A stretch of DNA of 64,000 nucleotides, from NCBI RefSeq assembly GCF_900143005.1, contig NZ_FRCS01000004.1:372001-436000 (forward strand). Direction: 5' to 3'. Made by a program: the position numbers and the translations under genes. Below, piece after piece: positions 36,286 to 48,312 of the stretch (positions are counted from its first letter, which is position 1; the number at the start of each line of letters is the position of its first letter). This DNA comes from Cryptosporangium aurantiacum. Its GTDB lineage: Bacteria > Actinomycetota > Actinomycetes > Mycobacteriales > Cryptosporangiaceae. The notes under the pieces were generated by a model, which had not been told where the DNA came from, made no database searches, and saw only the letters and a program-made list of their open reading frames with translations.

Positions 36286-36888
36286 GTGACTGAGCGTTTG
36301 GTGTGGGTCGACTGCGAGATGACCGGGCTCGAACTGGAGCACGACGCGCTCATCGAGGTTGCGGCTCTCGTTACCGATTCCGAGTTGAACATCCTCGGTG
36401 AAGGCGTCGACGTGGTGATCCACGCCCCCGACGACGCGTTGAGCGGGATGCTCGACGTCGTCCGGGAGATGCATGCGAAGTCGGGGCTCACCGAGGAGGT
36501 TCGAGCCTCGACCGTGTCGATCGCCGAGGCCGAGGACCGGGTGCTCTCGTACATCACCGAGCACGTCCCGGACCCGAAGTCGGCCCCGCTGTGCGGGAAC
36601 TCGATCGCGACCGACCGGGGATTCCTCGCCCGGGACATGCCGCGGCTCGACAACTACCTGCACTATCGGATGGTCGATGTCTCCTCGATCAAGGAGCTGT
36701 GCCGGCGCTGGTACCCGCGGGTGTACTTCGGGCAGCCCGCGAAGGGGCTCGCGCACCGGGCGCTGGCTGACATCCGGGAGAGCATCCGGGAACTCCAGTA
36801 CTACCGGCAGGCGATCTTCGTCCCCCAGCCCGGTCCGGACGTGGAGCAGGCGAGGGCCATCGCAGCGGGGCTGGCCGACCCGGAGTGA
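36286..36888 (+). CDS. orn: Oligoribonuclease
   Basis: 200 residues. DEDDh 3'-5' exoribonuclease that degrades 2-5-nt RNAs and pGpG, an essential last step of RNA turnover. Motifs: VDCEMTGL (D9, E11), then [15 protein letters not shown] (third Asp), and [15 protein letters not shown] with the catalytic His and fourth Asp. Start taken at the GTG at 36286 because the fold begins there; a GTG 18 nt upstream would add six residues. Confidence 0.95.
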   Translation: MTERLVWVDCEMTGLELEHDALIEVAALVTDSELNILGEGVDVVIHAPDDALSGMLDVVREMHAKSGLTEEVRASTVSIAEAEDRVLSYITEHVPDPKSAPLCGNSIATDRGFLARDMPRLDNYLHYRMVDVSSIKELCRRWYPRVYFGQPAKGLAHRALADIRESIRELQYYRQAIFVPQPGPDVEQARAIAAGLADPE

Positions 36889-36981
36889 CGGGGATCCGAT
36901 TCTCGAAGGGGGTATCGAGGTCGAGGTGTCCCCAGCGGGACCGCTATGATGAGTGAGCCGCGCGGGTGACTGCGCGAGCAT

Positions 36982-37055
36982 GGTGGCTGTAGCTCAGTTG
37001 GCAGAGCACCGGGTTGTGGTCCCGGGTGTCGTGGGTTCAAATCCCATCAGTCACC
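36982..37055 (+). tRNA. tRNA-His (anticodon GTG)
   Basis: Acceptor GTGGCTG pairs with CAGTCAC; the extra G at position -1 opposes discriminator C, the hallmark of tRNA-His. Anticodon loop TTGTGGT gives GTG; T-arm GTGGG-TTCAAAT-CCCAT. CCA is encoded at 37056-37058. Confidence 0.95.
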
Positions 37056-37065
37056 CCACAGAGCG

Positions 37066-37093
37066 AAGGGCCGGTCCATTCGGACCGGCCCTT
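37066..37093. terminator. Terminator between tRNA-His and convergent L,D-transpeptidase gene
   Basis: aagggccggtcc, ATTC loop, exact complement, then TTGTTGTG. A 12-bp stem placed to stop transcription from both sides. Confidence 0.8.
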
Positions 37094-37128
37094 TGTTGTG
37101 GGCCGCCGACGCTCGGCGGCCCGCACCG

Positions 37129-38361
37129 TCACTTGATGGCGCTGCCGGCCTTGTACTCCTCCCAGGAGAGCTCCCAGTCGGTCCAGCCGTTGCCCTTCTC
37201 GACGTGCACCTCGGTGCCGACGACCTCGATCGGGTCGCCCTTGAGCGTCAGCTCGTAGAACCAGCTCGCGTTGGCGGTCGACGCATTGACACACCCGTGC
37301 GAGACATTCTCACGTCCCTGCGAGCCGACCGACCACGGCGCGGCGTGGACGAACTCGCCACCCCAGGTGAACCGGACGTCGTAGTACACCACCTGCCGGT
37401 AACCGTCAGGCGAGTCCGACGGCACGCCGAACGTCCCGGAGTCGAACGTCTTCTGGTACGCCTTCTCCATCGCGACCATCCGGCCGGACGACGTCGGCGT
37501 GCTGCGTTTGCCGAGGCTGATCGGGAACTTCCGGAGCAGCTTGCCGTCCCGGTAGACGTACATCGTCTTTTCCTTGTTGACGATCTTGCTCGTCACCGCG
37601 CGCCCCACCGTGAACGTGGCGAACCGGTCACGCTTGCCGTAGTTCCCGTTGCCCATCGGCAGGCCGCCGATCGCGAGCCGCACCGAGACCTTCGTGCCGG
37701 TCGGCCAGTAGTCGCGCGGGCGGTAGTGGATCTCGTTCGCCGCGAACCAGTGCCAGGACCCCTCGACGGCCGGCGTACTGGTGACGAACAGCCGCTTCTC
37801 GACCGCGGCCCGCTGGGCCTTCGGGATGCTGTTGGTGAATTCGACGACGATCGGCAGCCCGACGCCCACCGTGTCACCGTCGTTGACGTAGAGGTCGGCG
37901 CCGGTGATCGAGTACGGCTTGGCCATCGTCGTGAACGTGGACGTCACGGACTTGCTGTTGCCGCTGCCCTGGCTCGCGGTGGCGACGACCTTGTAGGTCG
38001 TGCTGTACGCGAGTTGCCGGGCCGGCACCCAGGACTTGCGGTCGGTGGCCACGTTGCCCGGCACCGGCTTGCCGTCGGTGCCGGTGAGCGTCACGGTCTC
38101 GAGGGCACCGTTGGTGGCGAACGTCAGCACCGAGCTCGTCAGCACCTTCGTCGCCTTGTTCGCCGGCGCCGTGAGCGCGAGCGTCGTCGGCGGCGCGGAC
38201 GGACTCTTCGCTATGTTGCCGGCCGGGCTGAACTCGCCGGTCGGAGCGCCTGACGCGCTGTCGCACGCGGCCAGCAACCCGACGGCGAGCACGGCGGCGC
38301 CGACCCGCTTCGCCCATTGCCCACCGACGTTGTCGCTGCTTGAGGCGCGGACCGCCCGCAT
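37129..38361 (-). CDS. L,D-transpeptidase lipoprotein (YkuD)
   Basis: 410 residues from the ATG at 38361 (GGGGTG site). Signal peptide with lipobox LLAAC, lipidated at Cys33. Two Ig-like domains (about 60-270) precede a C-terminal YkuD domain with the catalytic SHGCVNAS (His355, Cys357). Such mycobacterial-type enzymes form 3-3 peptidoglycan cross-links that resist most beta-lactams. The domain order (lipoprotein, Ig, Ig, YkuD) matches the LdtMt2-like group. Confidence 0.95.
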   Translation of the reverse strand: MRAVRASSSDNVGGQWAKRVGAAVLAVGLLAACDSASGAPTGEFSPAGNIAKSPSAPPTTLALTAPANKATKVLTSSVLTFATNGALETVTLTGTDGKPVPGNVATDRKSWVPARQLAYSTTYKVVATASQGSGNSKSVTSTFTTMAKPYSITGADLYVNDGDTVGVGLPIVVEFTNSIPKAQRAAVEKRLFVTSTPAVEGSWHWFAANEIHYRPRDYWPTGTKVSVRLAIGGLPMGNGNYGKRDRFATFTVGRAVTSKIVNKEKTMYVYRDGKLLRKFPISLGKRSTPTSSGRMVAMEKAYQKTFDSGTFGVPSDSPDGYRQVVYYDVRFTWGGEFVHAAPWSVGSQGRENVSHGCVNASTANASWFYELTLKGDPIEVVGTEVHVEKGNGWTDWELSWEEYKAGSAIK

Positions 38362-38595
38362 CGTCACCCCGCTCGTTCGCTGAACTTCCGGCCCATCCCG
38401 TGCCGTATACCTACACGACACTGTGAATCACCTGTACACGATGTTGTCAACCCCTACGGAGGTAGGGACGCGTCGGTTCACCGTTCTTCCGAGGGGTGTG
38501 ACGGACGGCTCGGCTTACCGATTTCAGGCCCGAGGCGGCGGCTGCTATCGTTGTCTCTCGTCACCCGGGGTGGTCGCCCCTCCCGGGACCGACGG

Positions 38596-38668
<73 letters not shown>

Positions 38669-38728
38669 CTTTCTTGTTTCCGCAGGTCAGCCCTCTGTGA
38701 GCACGTACGGCTGCTAGCGTCCGGTGCT

Positions 38729-39487
38729 ATGTGGACCGAAGAGATCGTGGCCGGGCGGCCGGCGTGGCGGCACACCCCATCCGGCGTGGTCTTTCGAGCG
38801 GTATCGGCTGGCACCTACCGCATGGGCCTGTCCGAGGCCGAGCTGGCGGCGGTACGCGCGATCGAGCTCAATGGCGGCGCCGAGGACACGCTTGAGCCAT
38901 TCTTCGCCGGCGCCGGGGACGCCCAGCCGGTCCGCGAGGTGCGGGTCGAACCATTTCTGATCGCCCGGCACCCGTTGACGGTCGCGCAGGTTCAGCACTG
39001 GTTGCCCGAGTACGAGGACGACTACGCCGACGCGGACTCCGGCACGGCCCGGCTCGAGGACGACCTCGACGACCTGCTCGAGGCGCTCCCGTTCCGGCTA
39101 CCCAGCGAGGCCGAGTGGGAGTACGCGGCCCGGGCAGGCACCGCCACCGTGACCTTCCGCGGAGACGGCAAGCCCGGCGAGGACCAGCTGCTCGACGACT
39201 TCGGCAACGAGCAGCGGACGGCCGCCGCTGAGAACGCGTTCGGGCTGGCGGCCATGGGCTCGGCGGCCGAAATCTGCGCCGACGTATGGATTCCCGGGTT
39301 CGCGGGCGCACCGGCGGATGCCCGTCCACGCGTCGGTGACGGTCCCCGGGTGGTCCGCGGTGGCGCCGCCGACCTCTACCCGTGGCAGGGCTGTGACGAA
39401 TGGCTGCTGCTGCTCTCCGCCACCCGGTACGAGCACGCCCAGTTCACGGCGGTCCGCCCGGTCGCGCCGGTGCCGCCCTGGAAATAG
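38729..39487 (+). CDS. SUMF1/formylglycine-generating-enzyme-like domain protein
   Basis: 252 residues. The fold markers are SAGTYRMG near the start, VEPFLIARHPLTVAQVQHWL, RLPSEAEWEYAARAGT, and RVVRGGAADLYP towards the end. Unlike true sulfatase-modifying enzymes it lacks the active-site Cys pair and the usual C-terminal GFR segment, so it is more likely a binding or other catalytic variant, as in many bacterial SUMF1-like proteins. Monocistronic; directly after tRNA-Lys. Confidence 0.8.
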   Translation: MWTEEIVAGRPAWRHTPSGVVFRAVSAGTYRMGLSEAELAAVRAIELNGGAEDTLEPFFAGAGDAQPVREVRVEPFLIARHPLTVAQVQHWLPEYEDDYADADSGTARLEDDLDDLLEALPFRLPSEAEWEYAARAGTATVTFRGDGKPGEDQLLDDFGNEQRTAAAENAFGLAAMGSAAEICADVWIPGFAGAPADARPRVGDGPRVVRGGAADLYPWQGCDEWLLLLSATRYEHAQFTAVRPVAPVPPWK

Positions 39488-39597
39488 CCTGCTCGGGCCG
39501 CCGCACTGCCGCCGTCGGAGGAAGTGGTTGCGGCTGTCACCGGCGCGGTCGCCACAAATCATGCTGCTGCACGTCAAGGCGGTGTGAACATGACGCC

Positions 39598-39813
39598 ATG
39601 ACTACCTGGCGCTTCACCGTCGATGGCCACGACTGGATCGTCCGCGAGCGCGTCGGGCAGCACGGCGTCTACGACTACGAGTGGCTCACCGGTCCTAACA
39701 CCTATGGGTTCACCGGGGCCGCCTCCGGCGGGACGATCGACGAGGACGACATGAAGGTTGCCATCGCCGACTTCCTCGCCGAGATCAACCCGGAGACCGG
39801 TTACCTGGACTGA
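39598..39813 (+). CDS. Small hypothetical protein
   Basis: 71 residues: TWRFTVDGHDWIVRERVGQHGVYDYEWLTG then a Gly-rich turn and an acidic helix. Beta-strand rich with many aromatic residues at the start. I do not recognise it. A terminator-like hairpin follows. Confidence 0.6.
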   Translation: MTTWRFTVDGHDWIVRERVGQHGVYDYEWLTGPNTYGFTGAASGGTIDEDDMKVAIADFLAEINPETGYLD

Positions 39814-39836
39814 CCGGAGCGTGCGCCTGCCGGGAA

Positions 39837-39882
39837 AGTGGACCCGCTTGGGCTAGTCATAGCTGGCCCAGACGGGTCCACT
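39837..39882. terminator. Terminator-like hairpin
   Basis: 17-bp stem (two mismatches) with a 12-nt loop, 24 bp after the small hypothetical gene. Confidence 0.6.
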
Positions 39883-39969
39883 CGCCGCGGCGCTGCTTCG
39901 AACAGCGGGTGGCCGGCTCGGCCGGGTACGGTCGCGGGATGTCCCACCCGCTGAGAGGCGGTGCCGTTG

Positions 39970-40350
39970 ATGGCATGTCGTATCGGTGAGCTCGTGCTCG
40001 GCTGCCGCGACCCGGAGGTGCTGGCGCGGTTCTGGTGCGAGGTTCTGGACTTCGTCGTGCTCGATCGGGAGGACGACGGGTCGATCGAGATCGGGCCGCG
40101 GGAAGGGTTCGGCGGGCCGCAGCCGACGATCTTCCTCAGTCGCCGGGACGAGCCGGAGAAGGGCAAATCCCGGCTGCACATCGACGTCAACCCCACCGAC
40201 CGCGACCAGGACGCCGAGCTCGAACGCCTGCTGAAGATCGGAGCGCGCCCGGCCGACATCGGTCAGACGGGTGACGAGTCGTGGCATGTCCTCGTCGACC
40301 CGGAAGGCAACGAGTTCTGCCTGCTCAAGACCCGTCTCAACGCACTCTGA
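39970..40350 (+). CDS. VOC/glyoxalase superfamily protein
   Basis: 126 residues. ACRIGELVLGCRDPEVLARFWCEVLDF is the first beta-alpha-beta unit of a glyoxalase fold. RLHIDVNPTDRDQDAELERLLKIGAR and DPEGNEFCLL form the second. This subgroup is common in actinobacteria, with unknown substrates (antibiotic resistance or isomerases are among relatives). The ATG at 39970 fits the GAGAGGCGG site better than the GTG at 39961. Confidence 0.85.
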   Translation: MACRIGELVLGCRDPEVLARFWCEVLDFVVLDREDDGSIEIGPREGFGGPQPTIFLSRRDEPEKGKSRLHIDVNPTDRDQDAELERLLKIGARPADIGQTGDESWHVLVDPEGNEFCLLKTRLNAL

Positions 40351-40362
40351 CGCGTCGCGGAG

Positions 40363-42702
<2,340 letters not shown>

Positions 42703-42713
42703 GGCGGTGATCC

Positions 42714-43742
42714 CTACTCGTCGTGGCCGTGTGGCGCGGCCGGCTCCGAAGCGGCCGGCTCCGGTGCCGCCGGCTCCCGGCCCGCCGGCTCCGAGGTACC
42801 CGGCTCCGAGGTACCCGGCTCCGAGGTACCCGGCTCCGAGGTACCCGGCTCCGAAGCGACCGGCGCACCCGGCCCGGCGTAGGCCGTGAACACCGCGGTG
42901 CGGACGCGCCCGGCGTGCTGGAAGTCGAGGAACAGCCCGTAGGCGCCCGCCGACGGAACCTCGGCGTAGAACGTGATCTCCGGTCCGGCCGCGGTACGAC
43001 CGTCGCCCGGTTCGCCGTCGGGATGGACGTGCAGATAAGCCAGGTCCCCGTCGCGCAGCGCGACCAGATGCCCGTAGGCGCCCAGGTACGGCTGCAGGTC
43101 GGTCACCGGCTTCCCGCCACGGGTGACGCTGAGCGTCAGCTTGGACGAGGTGCCGGGCACCAGATCGCCGGTGAGCGTGACCGTGTAGCCGTCCACCGTC
43201 GCACTGCGCGCCGGGGCAGGCAGCGGCTCCGGGCGGTAGTCGCCGGCGGCAGGCAGGTCGACGCCGAGCGTGAGCGCCTCGGACCGGCCGGTGGGCTGGA
43301 AGTCCGCGAAGACCCGGTACTGCCCGGCGGCCGGCACCGCGAGCGGCAGCGACCAGGTGCCGTCCGCCGCGAGGGCGGGGTGCACGTGCTGGAACCCGGA
43401 CAGGTCACGCCGCACCACGATGAGGTGCAGTTTCTTCTCGTGCGTCGGGGTGTAGTCGGTGACCGGCTTCCCGTCTGGCCCGACGATCCGGAACGTGAAC
43501 GGCGTCGGAGCGCCGACGCTCAGGCGTGGAGTGGCCGGGACCAGCCGGTAGCCGTCCTCGGCGACCTGCAGCCCACCCGGGAGGTGCGCCGCGGTCTCCG
43601 TGGCGCCGGCGTGGTCACCGCTGTCGGCGTGCGTCTCGGTTACTGCCTCGTCCGGGCCGACGACGTTGCCGACGCCGAGCGACGCGCCGAACACCGCGAT
43701 CAGGCCGAGCCCGAACGCGGCCAATTTAACCGGGGTACGCAT
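42714..43742 (-). CDS. Exported copper-locus protein, His-containing, with SEPGT repeats
   Basis: 342 residues. A hydrophobic N-terminus (residues 5-25) acts as signal or anchor. The body has two beta-rich domains with His-rich spots ([41 protein letters not shown]), consistent with metal binding outside the cell. Near the end there are four SEPGT repeats encoded by a 15-bp tandem array (42787-42846), and the tail is PHGHDE. First gene of the copA operon; a role in periplasmic or surface copper handling is inferred. Confidence 0.75.
   Translation of the reverse strand: MRTPVKLAAFGLGLIAVFGASLGVGNVVGPDEAVTETHADSGDHAGATETAAHLPGGLQVAEDGYRLVPATPRLSVGAPTPFTFRIVGPDGKPVTDYTPTHEKKLHLIVVRRDLSGFQHVHPALAADGTWSLPLAVPAAGQYRVFADFQPTGRSEALTLGVDLPAAGDYRPEPLPAPARSATVDGYTVTLTGDLVPGTSSKLTLSVTRGGKPVTDLQPYLGAYGHLVALRDGDLAYLHVHPDGEPGDGRTAAGPEITFYAEVPSAGAYGLFLDFQHAGRVRTAVFTAYAGPGAPVASEPGTSEPGTSEPGTSEPGTSEPAGREPAAPEPAASEPAAPHGHDE
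42787..42846. repeat. 15-bp tandem repeat (4 copies)
   Basis: Four identical units of ggctccgaggtaccc encoding SEPGT on the minus strand. Confidence 0.9.
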
Positions 43743-43781
43743 CGGTCACTCCTTCCGATCGGCGAGGTCTCCACCATACCC

Positions 43782-43830
43782 ATACCCCCTCCAGGTATTG
43801 CAACCCTTGCGGCATACCCTACGGGGGTAT
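43782..43830. promoter_or_regulatory. Two CsoR-like copper operators in a divergent promoter
   Basis: ATACCCCCTCCAGGTAT (43782-43798) and ATACCCTACGGGGGTAT (43814-43830) are 17-bp inverted repeats with the TACC...GGTA arms of CsoR operators, centres 32 bp apart, between the divergent copper genes at 43742 and 43857. CsoR releases DNA on binding Cu(I), so both operons should be copper-induced. No csoR gene is present in the window. Confidence 0.7.
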
Positions 43831-43856
43831 ATCTTGCGCTGTCGGAGGTGGTGAGA

Positions 43857-45926
43857 ATGCACGCCCACGAAGGTCACGGCGGGCACGACAAGCACGCCGG
43901 GCACGACCCGGAGATGTTCCGCCGCAAGTTCTGGCTAAGCCTGGCCCTGACCGTCCCGATCGTGCTGACCAGCGACATGATCATGGAGTGGTTCGGCTAC
44001 CAGCTGGACTTCCCGGGCCTGGAACTGGTCGGTCCCGTCCTCGGGACCGTGGTGTTCTTCTACGGCGGCTGGCCGTTCCTCGTCGGTGGTGTCCGCGAGG
44101 TACTCGATCGCGCGCCGGGCATGATGCTGCTGATCTCGATGGCGATCACCGTCGCGTACACCGCGTCGCTGGCCACCAGCCTCGGCCTCTTCGAGCTGGA
44201 CTTCTGGTGGGAGCTGGCGGCGCTGGTCACGATCATGCTGCTCGGCCACTGGCAGGAGATGAAGGCGATCGGCCAGGCGCAGGGCGCGCTGGACGCACTC
44301 GCCGCGCTCCTGCCCGACGACGCCGAGCGCCTCGACGAGCACGGCACGCCGCAGCGCGTCGCGGTGGCCGACCTACGCCTCGGCGACGTGGTGCTGGTGC
44401 GCTCCGGCGGCCGCGTCCCGGCCGACGGACGGATCACCGACGGCAGCGCCGAACTCGACGAGTCGATGATCACCGGCGAGTCCCGGCCGGTCACCCGCAC
44501 GGTCGGTGACCGGGTCGTCGCCGGTACGGTCGCCACCGATTCGGCGATCCGCGTGGAGATCACCGCGGTCGGTGAGGACACCGCGCTCGCCGGCATCGGA
44601 CGACTGGTCGCCCAGGCGCAGGCCGCCGGTGGCCGCGCCCAGGTTCTCGCCGACCGGTTCGCTGCGCTGCTCTTCTACGTCGCCACCGCAGCGGCCGCGG
44701 TCACGTTTGTCGTCTGGTGGGCCCTCGGTGACCTCGACCAGTCCGTCGTCCGGACCGTCACGGTCCTCGTCATCGCGTGCCCGCACGCGCTGGGCCTGGC
44801 GATTCCGCTGGTGATCGCGCTGTCCACCGCGGTGTCGGCCAAGGCGGGCATCCTGGTCAAGGACCGCCTGGCACTGGAGCGTATGCGCACCGTGGACGCC
44901 GTGCTGTTCGACAAGACCGGCACGCTGACCAAGGGCGCGCACGTCGTCACCGGCGTCGCGGCCACCGCCGGCCACACCGAGCAGGAGGTCCTCCGGCTGG
45001 CTGCCGCCGTCGAGGCCGACAGCGAGCACCCGCTGGCGCGGGCGATCGTCGCGGCCGCCGCCGAGCGCGGTTCGACCGCTACCGCGTCCGGCTTCCGGTC
45101 CCTGACCGGCCGCGGCGTTCAAGCCACTGTCGACGACGTCCGCTACGCCGTCGGCGGCCCCGCGCTGCTCCGCGAGCTGGACGCCACGGTGCCCGACGAC
45201 CTGGCAAGAGTGACCGAGTCCTGGTCACAGCGTGGCGCCGCGGTCCTGCACCTCCTCCGGCTCGGCGACCACGCGACGCCGGACGTGCACGGCGACCACG
45301 CCGCGCCGGACGTGCTCGGCGCGCTCGCTCTCGAGGACGAGGTCCGTCCCGAGGCCCGGCAGGCCATCGCCGAGCTGCGCGCGGCAGGCGTCGGCAAGAT
45401 CGTGATGATCACCGGCGACGCCCGGCCGGTCGCCGAGGCCGTCGCAGCCGACCTGGGCTTCCGCCCCGGCGTGGACGAGGTCTTCGCTGAGGTGCTGCCC
45501 GCGGACAAGGACCAGGCGGTCGCCGAGCTGCAGGCTCGCGGCCTGACCGTGGCGATGGTCGGCGACGGCGTCAACGACGCTCCCGCGCTCGCGCGCGCCG
45601 ACGTCGGACTGGCCATCGGCGCCGGAACCGACGTCGCGATCGAATCCGCGGGCGTCGTGCTCGCCTCGTCCGACCCGCGCGGGGTCACCGGCGTCATCCG
45701 CCTGTCCCGCGCGTCCTACCGCAAAATGATCCAGAACCTGGCCTGGGCTGCCGGGTACAACGTGGTCGCGATCCCGCTCGCGGCCGGCGTCCTGGCCTGG
45801 GCCGGCCTGACGCTCAGCCCGGCGATCGGCGCGGTCCTGATGTCGGGCTCGACGATCGTCGTCGCGCTCAACGCCCAGCTGCTGCGCCGGGTCGAGCTGA
45901 CGCCTCAACCGGTCACGCGCGGTTGA
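43857..45926 (+). CDS. copB: CopB-type heavy-metal P-type ATPase
   Basis: 689 residues. His-rich N-terminus (HAHEGHGGHDKHAGHD) instead of a Cys-type metal domain, and the membrane metal site is CPH (VIACPHALGLA), the mark of CopB-type enzymes (Cu+/Cu2+ or Ag+ transport). DKTGTLTKG, SEHPLARA and GDGVNDAPAL are intact. Start is the ATG at 43857 with GGAGG 8 nt upstream. Divergent from the copA operon and under shared CsoR-like sites. The stop overlaps the convergent MFS gene stop by 14 bp. Confidence 0.94.
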   Translation: MHAHEGHGGHDKHAGHDPEMFRRKFWLSLALTVPIVLTSDMIMEWFGYQLDFPGLELVGPVLGTVVFFYGGWPFLVGGVREVLDRAPGMMLLISMAITVAYTASLATSLGLFELDFWWELAALVTIMLLGHWQEMKAIGQAQGALDALAALLPDDAERLDEHGTPQRVAVADLRLGDVVLVRSGGRVPADGRITDGSAELDESMITGESRPVTRTVGDRVVAGTVATDSAIRVEITAVGEDTALAGIGRLVAQAQAAGGRAQVLADRFAALLFYVATAAAAVTFVVWWALGDLDQSVVRTVTVLVIACPHALGLAIPLVIALSTAVSAKAGILVKDRLALERMRTVDAVLFDKTGTLTKGAHVVTGVAATAGHTEQEVLRLAAAVEADSEHPLARAIVAAAAERGSTATASGFRSLTGRGVQATVDDVRYAVGGPALLRELDATVPDDLARVTESWSQRGAAVLHLLRLGDHATPDVHGDHAAPDVLGALALEDEVRPEARQAIAELRAAGVGKIVMITGDARPVAEAVAADLGFRPGVDEVFAEVLPADKDQAVAELQARGLTVAMVGDGVNDAPALARADVGLAIGAGTDVAIESAGVVLASSDPRGVTGVIRLSRASYRKMIQNLAWAAGYNVVAIPLAAGVLAWAGLTLSPAIGAVLMSGSTIVVALNAQLLRRVELTPQPVTRG

Positions 45927-47124
45927 CGAGAACGCGCGCGAGGACGGCGGTGACGGTGCCGGCCAGGACGACGGTCAGCAGGCCGACGCGGAGGCTGCTG
46001 TGGTCGGCGATCACACCGACCAGCGGCGGCGAGAGCAAGAAGCCGCCGCGCAGCAGCCAGCTGACGATCGTCAGCCCGGTGCCGGCCGACAGGCCGGGCA
46101 ACTCGTCGGCGGTGTGCATGGCGGCGGGCACCAGCGTCGCGACGCCGAGCCCGGCCGCGGCGTACCCGGCGAGCGTGGCCGGGACCGACGGCACGGCCAG
46201 CGCGACGCCCATCCCGACCGCGGCGAGGATCCCACCGCTGCGGACGACCGTGCGCTGCCCGAAGCGGTCGACGACGCGGTCGCCGGTGAGCCGCCCGGCC
46301 GTCATCGCGACCTGGAGCGCGACGAACGCGAGCCCGGCGGTGGCGGCGGTGGCGTGCAGGTTGTCGCTCAGGTAGAGCGCACCCCAGGACGCCCCGGCGT
46401 CCTCGACCAGCGCACCGCAGGCGGCGAGCACTCCGAGGGCGGCGAGCATGCCGATCGCGGCCCGGCTGACGGCCCGGCGGCCGGCGGTGGCCACCGGGGC
46501 ATCGTCCGGAACCACCGAGCGCTCGGCGTCCTCCGAGCCGGGCAGCAGGAACCGGAACGCGACCAGCGCGACGGCGCTGAACAGCAGCGCGGAGATGGCC
46601 AGGTGCAGGCTCAGCGGGAGCCGCAAGCCCGCGGCCGCGGACCCCATCAGGCCACCGAGCACCGCGCCGACGCTCCACAGGCCGTGAAACGAGTTGACGA
46701 TCGAGCGCCGGTACAGGCGCTGCACCCGGAGGCCGTGCGCGTTCTGAGCCACGTCGATGACGGCGTCGAGCGCCCCGATCAGGCCCAGCGCGGCGGCGAA
46801 GACCACCCAGTTCGGGGCCACCGGGATCGTGAGCGTCATCGCGGCGAGCAGGACGATGCCGAACGCGGCGACCCGAGCCGATCCGAACCGGCGAATCGCG
46901 GCCGCGCCGAAGAGGCCGGCCAGCAGCGCGCCGAGCGGCATCGCGGCCAGCGCGGTGCCGAGCAGGGCGTTGCTGACGCCGAGCTCGGCCTTGATCTGCG
47001 GGTACCGGGGGACGACGTTGGCGAACAGCGCGCCGTTGGTGAGGAAAACCGCGGCGACAGCGGCGCGGGCCAGCCGCGCCTGCCGGGTCGGGCCGGGCGG
47101 GGCGGTGACGGGAGAAGCGAGCAC
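45913..47124 (-). CDS. MFS transporter
   Basis: 403 residues with about twelve hydrophobic helices in two halves joined by a polar loop (SEDAERSVVPDDAPV). The opening FLTNGALFANVVPRYPQIKAELG and the repeated GLIGALDAVIDVAQNAHGLRV resemble proteobacterial and actinobacterial sugar/drug-type MFS efflux permeases. Start GTG at 47124. It follows the TetR gene and acetyltransferase on the same strand; spacing of 29 bp fits one operon. Substrate unknown. Confidence 0.88.
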   Translation of the reverse strand: MLASPVTAPPGPTRQARLARAAVAAVFLTNGALFANVVPRYPQIKAELGVSNALLGTALAAMPLGALLAGLFGAAAIRRFGSARVAAFGIVLLAAMTLTIPVAPNWVVFAAALGLIGALDAVIDVAQNAHGLRVQRLYRRSIVNSFHGLWSVGAVLGGLMGSAAAGLRLPLSLHLAISALLFSAVALVAFRFLLPGSEDAERSVVPDDAPVATAGRRAVSRAAIGMLAALGVLAACGALVEDAGASWGALYLSDNLHATAATAGLAFVALQVAMTAGRLTGDRVVDRFGQRTVVRSGGILAAVGMGVALAVPSVPATLAGYAAAGLGVATLVPAAMHTADELPGLSAGTGLTIVSWLLRGGFLLSPPLVGVIADHSSLRVGLLTVVLAGTVTAVLARVLVNRA

Positions 47125-47153
47125 GGTGGATCCTGAACGGTAGGTACGAGGGG

Positions 47154-47732
47154 TCAGCGCAGGTAGCGCTCGATGGCGTGCCGGATCTGCGCGGCGTTCA
47201 TCGGATCGGTCGACAGCGCGCTGTGCAGGACCAGGCCTTCGATCAGCGCGTCGAGTTCCCGGGCAGTCGTCGGGTCGAAATGGCGTTCCAGCGCGATGCG
47301 GCTACGCCGCATCCACGCCTGGGTGACGGCCTTCAGCGCGGGCTTGCGCGCCGCGGCCACGTACAGCTCCACGGTGAGGACGAGATCGTGCCCCGAGCCG
47401 AGCAGGTCGTCGGATACCAGCGCGATCACCGCCTCGATGGCGGCGTTGCGGTCGGCGGCGGCACCGAGCCGCTCGTCGAAGACCGCGGCGACCGCGTCGG
47501 CGTGCCGGGTGAACGCCTCGGCGAGCACCTCGTCGAGCGAGGAGAAGTGGTAGGTCATCGAACCGAGCGGCACGTCGGCGACCCGCGCGATCTCCCGGTG
47601 CGTGGTGCCGGCCACGCCGCGCTCGGCGATGACCGTCAGCGCGGCGTCGATCAGGCGGTCTCGCCGACCCGGGTCGTGCCGCCGTGCCCTGCGCGGCGCG
47701 GGCAGTCGCGCGCTGCCGGGGTGAACACTCAT
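47154..47732 (-). CDS. TetR-family regulator
   Basis: 192 residues. Helix-turn-helix at about 25-70 (RLIDAALTVIAERGVAGTTHREIARVADVPLGSMTYHFSSLDEVL), then a helical effector domain. The start overlaps the upstream acetyltransferase stop by 4 bp. Middle gene of an acetyltransferase-TetR-MFS operon that begins at paired palindromic operators (48313-48345), so autoregulation with the transporter as the output is likely. Confidence 0.9.
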   Translation of the reverse strand: MSVHPGSARLPAPRRARRHDPGRRDRLIDAALTVIAERGVAGTTHREIARVADVPLGSMTYHFSSLDEVLAEAFTRHADAVAAVFDERLGAAADRNAAIEAVIALVSDDLLGSGHDLVLTVELYVAAARKPALKAVTQAWMRRSRIALERHFDPTTARELDALIEGLVLHSALSTDPMNAAQIRHAIERYLR

Positions 47733-48310
47733 GAGTTCCCGATCGTGCGGATCACCCGCGCCGGGTTGCCGACCGCGACGACGTTCGCCGGCAGGTCGCG
47801 GGTGACGACCGACCCGGCGCCGACGACCGTGTTCTCGCCGATCGTCACGCCGGGCAGCACGATCGCTCCGCTGCCGAGCCACACGTTGTCGCCGATCGTG
47901 ATCGGCTCGGCCGCCTCCCACTTGTCCCGGCGCGGTTGCGGGTCGATCGGATGCGTCGGGGTGAGCAGCTGCACGTTGGTGCCGATCTGCACGTCGTCGC
48001 CGATCGTGATCGGGGCGACGTCGAGCGCGACCAGGCCGAAGTTGGCGAACGTGCGTGCGCCGACGCGGAGGTGGCTGCCGTAGTCGACCCGCAGCGGCGG
48101 CCGGATCTCGGTGCCTTCGCCGACGGCTCCCAGCAACTCGACCAGCAACGCGCGGCGCCGCTCGGGGTCACGGGCCGAGGTCGCGTTGTACGCGTCGGTC
48201 AGGTCCAGCGCCCGCAGGCTCTGCTCGGCCAGTTCCGGGTCGTCGGCGATGTAGAGATCACCGGCGAGCATCCGCTCGCGCATCGTCCGGCCGTCCGCCT
48301 CCGTGGTCAT
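47729..48310 (-). CDS. Sugar O-acetyltransferase (maltose acetyltransferase type)
   Basis: 193 residues. N-terminal helical segment (MTTEADGRTMRERMLAGDLYIADDPELAEQ) typical of the Maa family, then left-handed beta-helix hexapeptide repeats (ITIGDDVQIGTNVQL, ITIGDNVWLGSGAIVLPGVTIGENTVVGAGSVVT) ending in ALGNPARVI-like VAVGNPARVI. Catalytic His in LLTPTHPID. CoA-dependent transfer of acetyl to a sugar hydroxyl. First gene of the operon; the ATG at 48310 sits 3 bp after the operators. Confidence 0.92.
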   Translation of the reverse strand: MTTEADGRTMRERMLAGDLYIADDPELAEQSLRALDLTDAYNATSARDPERRRALLVELLGAVGEGTEIRPPLRVDYGSHLRVGARTFANFGLVALDVAPITIGDDVQIGTNVQLLTPTHPIDPQPRRDKWEAAEPITIGDNVWLGSGAIVLPGVTIGENTVVGAGSVVTRDLPANVVAVGNPARVIRTIGNS

Positions 48311-48312
48311 GC

